Below are positions 59,930 to 64,000 of a stretch of DNA of 64,000 nucleotides, piece after piece. The translations under genes and the position numbers were made by a program. The stretch's first letter is position 1. Each line of letters starts with the position of its first letter. The stretch spans positions 1-64,000 of the forward strand of contig NZ_NASZ01000012.1 of assembly GCF_014596575.1 (NCBI RefSeq), in the 5' to 3' direction. The stretch comes from Flavobacterium pokkalii (GTDB taxonomy: Bacteria > Bacteroidota > Bacteroidia > Flavobacteriales > Flavobacteriaceae). The notes under the pieces were generated by a model. That model was given only the letters and a program-made list of their open reading frames with translations. It was not told the origin of the DNA and made no database searches.

Positions 59930-60997
59930 ATGTCAGCCAATAATTGCACACCCACCGTTCATCGAAAACAGCTCAGTTTTCTGGATCGCTATTTAACACT
60001 TTGGATATTCGCCGCTATGGTTTTAGGAGTTACCATCGGTAATTTTATTCCATCAAGCAGTGGTTTTATCAATTCCTTTTCAAGCGGAACAACCAATATT
60101 CCCTTAGCCATAGGACTTATATTAATGATGTATCCGCCTTTAGCCAAAGTAAAATACGAACAAATGAGCTCCGTATTTAAAAACACCAAAGTTTTAAGCG
60201 CTTCCTTATTATTAAATTGGATTATCGGACCAGTTCTGATGTTCTTTTTAGCGCTAACCTTTCTGAATGACTATCCGGAATACATGATTGGTGTAATTTT
60301 AATTGGATTAGCCCGATGTATTGCCATGGTAGTTGTTTGGAACGATCTTGCCGACGGAAACCGCGAATATGCCGCCGGACTCATTGCCTTAAACAGTATT
60401 TTTCAGGTACTTTTATATAGTCTATATGCTTATATTTTCATCACCATACTTCCTCCTTATTTTGGATACAAAGGTTTTGAAGTCAACATTAGTATTGCTC
60501 AAATAGCCGAAAGCGTAGGTATCTATTTAGGAATTCCTTTTGCTTTAGGCATTATCAGCAGATATCTTTTGATTTACGTCAAAGGAGAAGAATGGTTTCA
60601 AAAGAAATACGTACCTATTATTTCTCCTATCACTCTAATTGCATTATTATTCACTATTATTATAATGTTCAGCCTGAAAGGCGCCTTGATTGTTCAAATT
60701 CCGATGGATGTTGTTCGAATAGCCATTCCTCTTGTTATTTACTTTACCATCATGTTTGTTGTTAGTTTTTTTATTGGCAAATATTTTGGCGCAGATTATT
60801 CTAAAAGCACTGCCATTGCCTTTACTGCCACTGGAAATAATTTTGAATTAGCTATTGCGGTAGCCATTGGTGTTTTTGGTATCAATAGCGGACAGGCATT
60901 TGCAGGCGTAATTGGCCCTTTAGTCGAAGTTCCCGCTTTGATAGCTCTAGTAAATTTGGCTTTTTGGTTTCAAAAACAATATTTTACGAAAAATTAA
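59930..60997 (+). CDS. arsB: ACR3-family arsenite efflux transporter
   Basis: A 355-residue membrane protein with ten hydrophobic helices, exporting arsenite with the proton motive force. Family signatures: [41 protein letters not shown], which contains the essential Cys, and [20 protein letters not shown]. It is the last gene of arsR-DUF6428-arsC-ACR3. The gene symbol is used loosely because ACR3 and ArsB are unrelated families. Confidence 0.95.
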   Translation: MSANNCTPTVHRKQLSFLDRYLTLWIFAAMVLGVTIGNFIPSSSGFINSFSSGTTNIPLAIGLILMMYPPLAKVKYEQMSSVFKNTKVLSASLLLNWIIGPVLMFFLALTFLNDYPEYMIGVILIGLARCIAMVVVWNDLADGNREYAAGLIALNSIFQVLLYSLYAYIFITILPPYFGYKGFEVNISIAQIAESVGIYLGIPFALGIISRYLLIYVKGEEWFQKKYVPIISPITLIALLFTIIIMFSLKGALIVQIPMDVVRIAIPLVIYFTIMFVVSFFIGKYFGADYSKSTAIAFTATGNNFELAIAVAIGVFGINSGQAFAGVIGPLVEVPALIALVNLAFWFQKQYFTKN

Positions 60998-61011
60998 GTA
61001 ATACTACTTAA
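60994..61011. promoter_or_regulatory. Palindrome TTAAGTA-N4-TACTTAA at the end of the ACR3 gene
   Basis: A perfect inverted repeat covering the ACR3 stop codon. Its half-site TAAGTA recurs twice just upstream of the nirB -7 box and once in the nirB-nirD spacer, so it could be a regulator site rather than part of the terminator. Confidence 0.35.
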
Positions 61012-61035
61012 CACAATCAACCATTTTTTTAAAAC

Positions 61036-61074
61036 AAAAGCATCGAAACCATTTTAAAGTTTTGATGCTTTTTT
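61036..61074 (+). terminator. Terminator of the arsenic operon
   Basis: AAGCATCGAAAC pairs with GTTTTGATGCTT, one mismatch, followed by TTTTTAG. The rest of 61075-61260 is AT-rich and empty. Confidence 0.85.
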
Positions 61075-61265
61075 AGTATTACCCCCTAAAAAAAACAGCA
61101 CAACACTGATTTATTACCTAAAAAAAGAAAACACAAGCTCAAAAAAACACCTCAAACTTATCTTTTGATTAAAAATAAAAAAATCAGATGCCGTTTTTTT
61201 ACACAATCTATATTTTATCTTCTTCCTTTTCATAATTTCTCAAATCCACTCAAAAAAATAAAAAT

Positions 61266-61300
61266 TAAGTATTTAAAATAAGTATTTATACGTATATTTG
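61266..61300 (+). promoter_or_regulatory. nirB promoter with TAAGTATTTA direct repeats
   Basis: Two copies of TAAGTATTTA (61266-61275 and 61279-61288) with a 13-bp period precede a perfect -7 box TATATTTG (61293-61300). An inverted partner TAATACTTA lies at 61306-61314, at the expected transcription start. The leader would be about 20 nt. The repeats occupy -41 to -19, a likely binding region for a nitrogen or nitrate regulator. Confidence 0.55.
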
Positions 61301-61325
61301 CTTCGTAATACTTAATAATGATATT

Positions 61326-63833
61326 ATGATTAAAATAATTGTAGTCGGAAACGGCATGGTAGGTTTCAAATTTTGTGAAAAATTTATTTCGAAACAAGGA
61401 CAGGAAAAATATCAAATTACCGTATTTGGAGAAGAGCCAAGACGCGCTTATGATCGCGTTCACCTAAGCGAATATTTTGCAGGAAAAACAGCTGAAGATT
61501 TATCCATGTCAACAGCAACATGGTACGAAGAAAATAATATCACACTAAACACTTCCGAATTAGTAATTGACATCAACAAAGAAAACAAGACAATTACAAC
61601 ACATTTGGATAAAATCCATTCTTACGATTATTTAGTTTTAGCGACAGGTTCGTCTGCTTTTGTACCACCAATTGAAGGGGTAGAAAAAGAAGGTGTTTTT
61701 GTTTACAGAACCATTGAAGACCTTGACGCCATCATGGCTTATGCTTCAAAAATAAAAAAGAATGGCGCTACCGAAGCAGCTGTATTAGGCGGTGGATTAT
61801 TAGGTCTTGAGGCTGCAAAAGCAGTTCGCGATTTAGGACTAAATCCTCACGTAGTAGAATTTGCTCCGCGTTTAATGCCAAGACAATTAGACAAAGGTGC
61901 CAGCAACATGCTTCGCTCTAAAATTGAAGAATTAAACATCAAAATTCACTTAAGTAAATCAACGCAATTCATTGATGGTGATAATGCCATTACCGGAATG
62001 ATGTTTGAAGAAGAAGAATTACTAAAAGTAGATATGCTGGTTATTTCGGCCGGTATTAAACCAAGAGACGAACTAGGAAGAAGCGCAGGTCTTGAAGTAG
62101 GTGTTCGCGGCGGAATTGTAGTGAACAACAAAATGCAAACTTCTGACCCAAATATCTTCGCTATCGGAGAAGTAGCACTATACAATCACATGATTTACGG
62201 ATTAGTGGCTCCTGGTTACGAAATGGCCGATGTGGCTGCCGAGCAAATTATGCAAGGCGAAAAAACCATGAGAGAGTCTATCGACATGTCCACTCAATTA
62301 AAACTAATTGGAGTTGAAGTAGCCAGTTTCGGAGATCCTTTTATCGAACACCAAGACGGCACTCCAATTGTTTACGAAAACAAATTAACCGGAATTTACA
62401 AAAGAATCAACATTTCTAAAGACGGAAAAAAATTATTAGGAGGAATCTTGGTAGGTGATTCCAGCGATTATAATAGCTTATATCAAATTTACATTAACGG
62501 AATGGCTATTCCTAAAAATCCTGAAGACCTTATTTTAGGAGCAAGAGGCGGCGAAAGCACTTCATTAGGAAGCGTAATGGATTTACCGGATACCGCAGTT
62601 ATCTGTTCTTGTGAAAATGTAACCAAAGGAACTATCTGCAAATCCATCACAGAAGAAGGTTGCGATTCATTATCCGATGTTATTAAATGTACCAAAGCCG
62701 GAACAGGTTGCGGAGGATGTAAACCAATGGTTATTGATTTGGTAAAAGAAACCCAAATCAGTATGGGTAAAGAAGTAAAAGATGTAATTTGCGAACACTT
62801 TGCTTACACCCGTCAGGAATTATTTGACTTAGTTAAAATTAACAAACACACTAATTTCTTTGATGTAATTGACCATCATGGTTCCGGAGACGGTTGTGAA
62901 ATTTGTAAACCTGTTGTCGCTTCAATTTTCTCCAGTATTTATAACGACACAGCTAACAAACACGTAACCACTCAGGACACTAACGACCGATTCTTAGCTA
63001 ACATTCAACGTAACGGAACTTATTCGGTTGTACCAAGGGTAGCCGGTGGAGAAATTACTCCTGAAAAGCTTATCGTTATTGGTGAAGTTGCGAAACAATT
63101 CGACTTATATACCAAAATTACCGGAGCACAACGTGTAGATTTATTCGGAGCTCATTTAAGTGATTTACCTCAAATTTGGAAAATCCTAATCGAAAACGGT
63201 TTTGAAAGTGGTCACGCTTACGGAAAATCATTAAGAGCGGTAAAAAGCTGCGTAGGAAACGCCTGGTGTCGTTACGGAATGGACGACAGCGCCGGATTTG
63301 CCATTGAATTGGAAAACCGCTACAAAGGAATCCGTTCTCCGCACAAATTAAAAGGAGGAGTTTCGGCTTGTATTCGTGAATGTGCCGAAGCCAGAGGAAA
63401 AGATTTTGGAGTAATTGCCGTAGAAGGCGGATGGAATTTATACATCTGTGGAAACGGAGGAGCCAATCCGAAACACGCGGTACTTTTGGCGGAACAAATT
63501 GATCGTGAAACCGTAATCAAATATTTAGATCGTTTCTTAATGTACTACATCCGAACAGCTGGACCATTAGTAAGAACAGCAACCTGGTTAGAAAAACTGG
63601 AAGGCGGAATGGATTACTTAAAAGAAGTGATTATCGAAGACAGCTTAGGTCTTTGTGAAACTTTGGAAAAAGAAATGGAAAAACTGGTTGGCACTTACGA
63701 ATGCGAATGGAAACAAGTATTAGAAAAACCAAGATTATTAAAACGTTTCAGCCATTTTGTTAACAGTGACGAAAAAGATGACAACATCGAATTTGTACCG
63801 TTAAGAGATCAAAAAATGCCAAAAGCCTGGTAA
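61326..63833 (+). CDS. nirB: Assimilatory nitrite reductase, large subunit
   Basis: An 835-residue cytosolic flavo-sirohaem enzyme reducing nitrite to ammonium with NAD(P)H. The N-terminal FAD/NAD-binding half (1-400) has IIVVGNGMVGFKF, EAAVLGGGLLGLEAAKAV and NIFAIGEVALYN. BFD-like [2Fe-2S] motifs follow: ICSCENVTKG with GTGCGGCKP, then a second, more degenerate GCEICKP. The nitrite/sulfite reductase domains (about 545-790) end with the [4Fe-4S]-sirohaem cysteines in KSCVGNAWCRYG and ACIRECAE with YICGNGG. A probable nirD begins 138 bp downstream. It supplies ammonium, complementing amtB. Confidence 0.96.
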   Translation: MIKIIVVGNGMVGFKFCEKFISKQGQEKYQITVFGEEPRRAYDRVHLSEYFAGKTAEDLSMSTATWYEENNITLNTSELVIDINKENKTITTHLDKIHSYDYLVLATGSSAFVPPIEGVEKEGVFVYRTIEDLDAIMAYASKIKKNGATEAAVLGGGLLGLEAAKAVRDLGLNPHVVEFAPRLMPRQLDKGASNMLRSKIEELNIKIHLSKSTQFIDGDNAITGMMFEEEELLKVDMLVISAGIKPRDELGRSAGLEVGVRGGIVVNNKMQTSDPNIFAIGEVALYNHMIYGLVAPGYEMADVAAEQIMQGEKTMRESIDMSTQLKLIGVEVASFGDPFIEHQDGTPIVYENKLTGIYKRINISKDGKKLLGGILVGDSSDYNSLYQIYINGMAIPKNPEDLILGARGGESTSLGSVMDLPDTAVICSCENVTKGTICKSITEEGCDSLSDVIKCTKAGTGCGGCKPMVIDLVKETQISMGKEVKDVICEHFAYTRQELFDLVKINKHTNFFDVIDHHGSGDGCEICKPVVASIFSSIYNDTANKHVTTQDTNDRFLANIQRNGTYSVVPRVAGGEITPEKLIVIGEVAKQFDLYTKITGAQRVDLFGAHLSDLPQIWKILIENGFESGHAYGKSLRAVKSCVGNAWCRYGMDDSAGFAIELENRYKGIRSPHKLKGGVSACIRECAEARGKDFGVIAVEGGWNLYICGNGGANPKHAVLLAEQIDRETVIKYLDRFLMYYIRTAGPLVRTATWLEKLEGGMDYLKEVIIEDSLGLCETLEKEMEKLVGTYECEWKQVLEKPRLLKRFSHFVNSDEKDDNIEFVPLRDQKMPKAW

Positions 63834-63866
63834 TTATCAAATCAAAAGAATTAAAATATCAACTTC

Positions 63867-63953
63867 TATGTTCCCTATCCTCTTTGTTGCTCATTGTAAG
63901 TATTACACAAAACTCACAACACAATTATAATTTACACTGAGGATAGGTACATA
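63867..63953 (+). other. Potential structured RNA between nirB and nirD
   Basis: CCTATCCTC (63874-63882) pairs perfectly with GAGGATAGG (63939-63947). After a small internal loop, TATGT (63867-63871) pairs with ACATA (63949-63953), giving about 14 base pairs around a 56-nt loop. Inside are a TAAGTATTA motif (63897-63905) and AATTATAATT. It could be an intra-operon regulatory or processing element or a second promoter region. No coding potential is seen. Confidence 0.45.
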
Positions 63954-63971
63954 AAATAAAAAAATAACACC

Positions 63972-64000
63972 ATGGAAAATATCTTAAGCGAATATAAAAC
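63972..64000 (+). CDS. nirD: Probable nitrite reductase small subunit, first codons only
   Basis: An ATG at 63972 opens a frame reading MENILSEYKT up to the window end. Flavobacterial NirD proteins begin in a similar way (from memory), and nirD is the expected partner directly after nirB. Only nine full codons are visible, so the call rests mainly on context. Confidence 0.5.

Overview
The window is an AT-rich chromosomal segment of a Bacteroidota bacterium, almost certainly Flavobacterium or a close relative. The evidence is a SusC/SusD pair with a FecR/ECF-sigma system, Bacteroidetes-type -7 boxes (TAnnTTTG) in front of many genes, a Nudix-type AraR regulator, DUF6428 and DUF6132 proteins, and flavobacterial intergenic repeats. 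I see no phage, insertion sequence, tRNA gene or CRISPR array. The left edge carries what look like tandem rRNA promoters firing leftward out of the window.

Layout. (1) 0.6-22.4 kb is a complete arabinan/L-arabinose utilization locus. It holds galM, araA, araD, araB, two GH51 and four GH43 enzymes, SusD, SusC with an STN signalling domain, FecR, a divergent ECF sigma factor and the regulator AraR. Polymer is bound and cut at the surface, imported by SusC/D, trimmed to arabinose and converted to xylulose 5-phosphate. Four 19-bp inverted repeats of the form AAGTGTW-N5-WACACTW lie before araB, the second GH51 gene, between fecR and the sigma gene, and before araR; they are proposed AraR operators. 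(2) 22.4-24.0 kb: a GapN-type NADP-dependent glyceraldehyde-3-phosphate dehydrogenase.

(3) 24.1-32.1 kb is a sulfur/persulfide and respiration island: rhodanese, Crp/Fnr regulator, TauE/SafE exporter, cytochrome bd (cydAB), a metallo-beta-lactamase/double-rhodanese protein, a DUF2892 protein, a thiol-methyltransferase-like protein fused to a CxxC metal-binding domain, a small membrane protein, thioredoxin and a DUF6132 protein. Two promoters in it share a GTnAC-N4-GTnAC palindrome placed exactly 22 bp before the -7 box, the geometry expected for class II activation by the local Crp/Fnr protein. This is the least described system in the window. (4) 32.2-38.9 kb: a TetR-controlled tripartite ABC exporter (TolC, HlyD, two ATPases, two permeases). 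(5) 38.9-43.7 kb: a large hybrid histidine kinase, a second Crp/Fnr protein and an AhpD-like protein.

(6) 43.9-46.7 kb: a GH28/GH43 pectin or galactan gene pair. (7) 46.8-55.5 kb: housekeeping genes (rluD, PASTA protein, ddl, coaD, phnA-like, DEAD-box helicase, Nudix, pyrE, SRPBCC), interrupted by a DUF433/DUF5615 toxin-antitoxin-like pair. (8) 56.2-57.9 kb: glnK-amtB. (9) 58.0-61.0 kb: an arsenic resistance cluster (arsR, DUF6428, arsenate reductase, ACR3). (10) 61.3-64.0 kb: nirB and the first codons of a probable nirD, separated by a potentially structured spacer. Groups 8 and 10 together cover ammonium uptake and nitrite assimilation.

Functional calls rest on reading translated sequences and motifs by eye. 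No database or structure search was run. Operator and promoter calls are pattern-based inferences.
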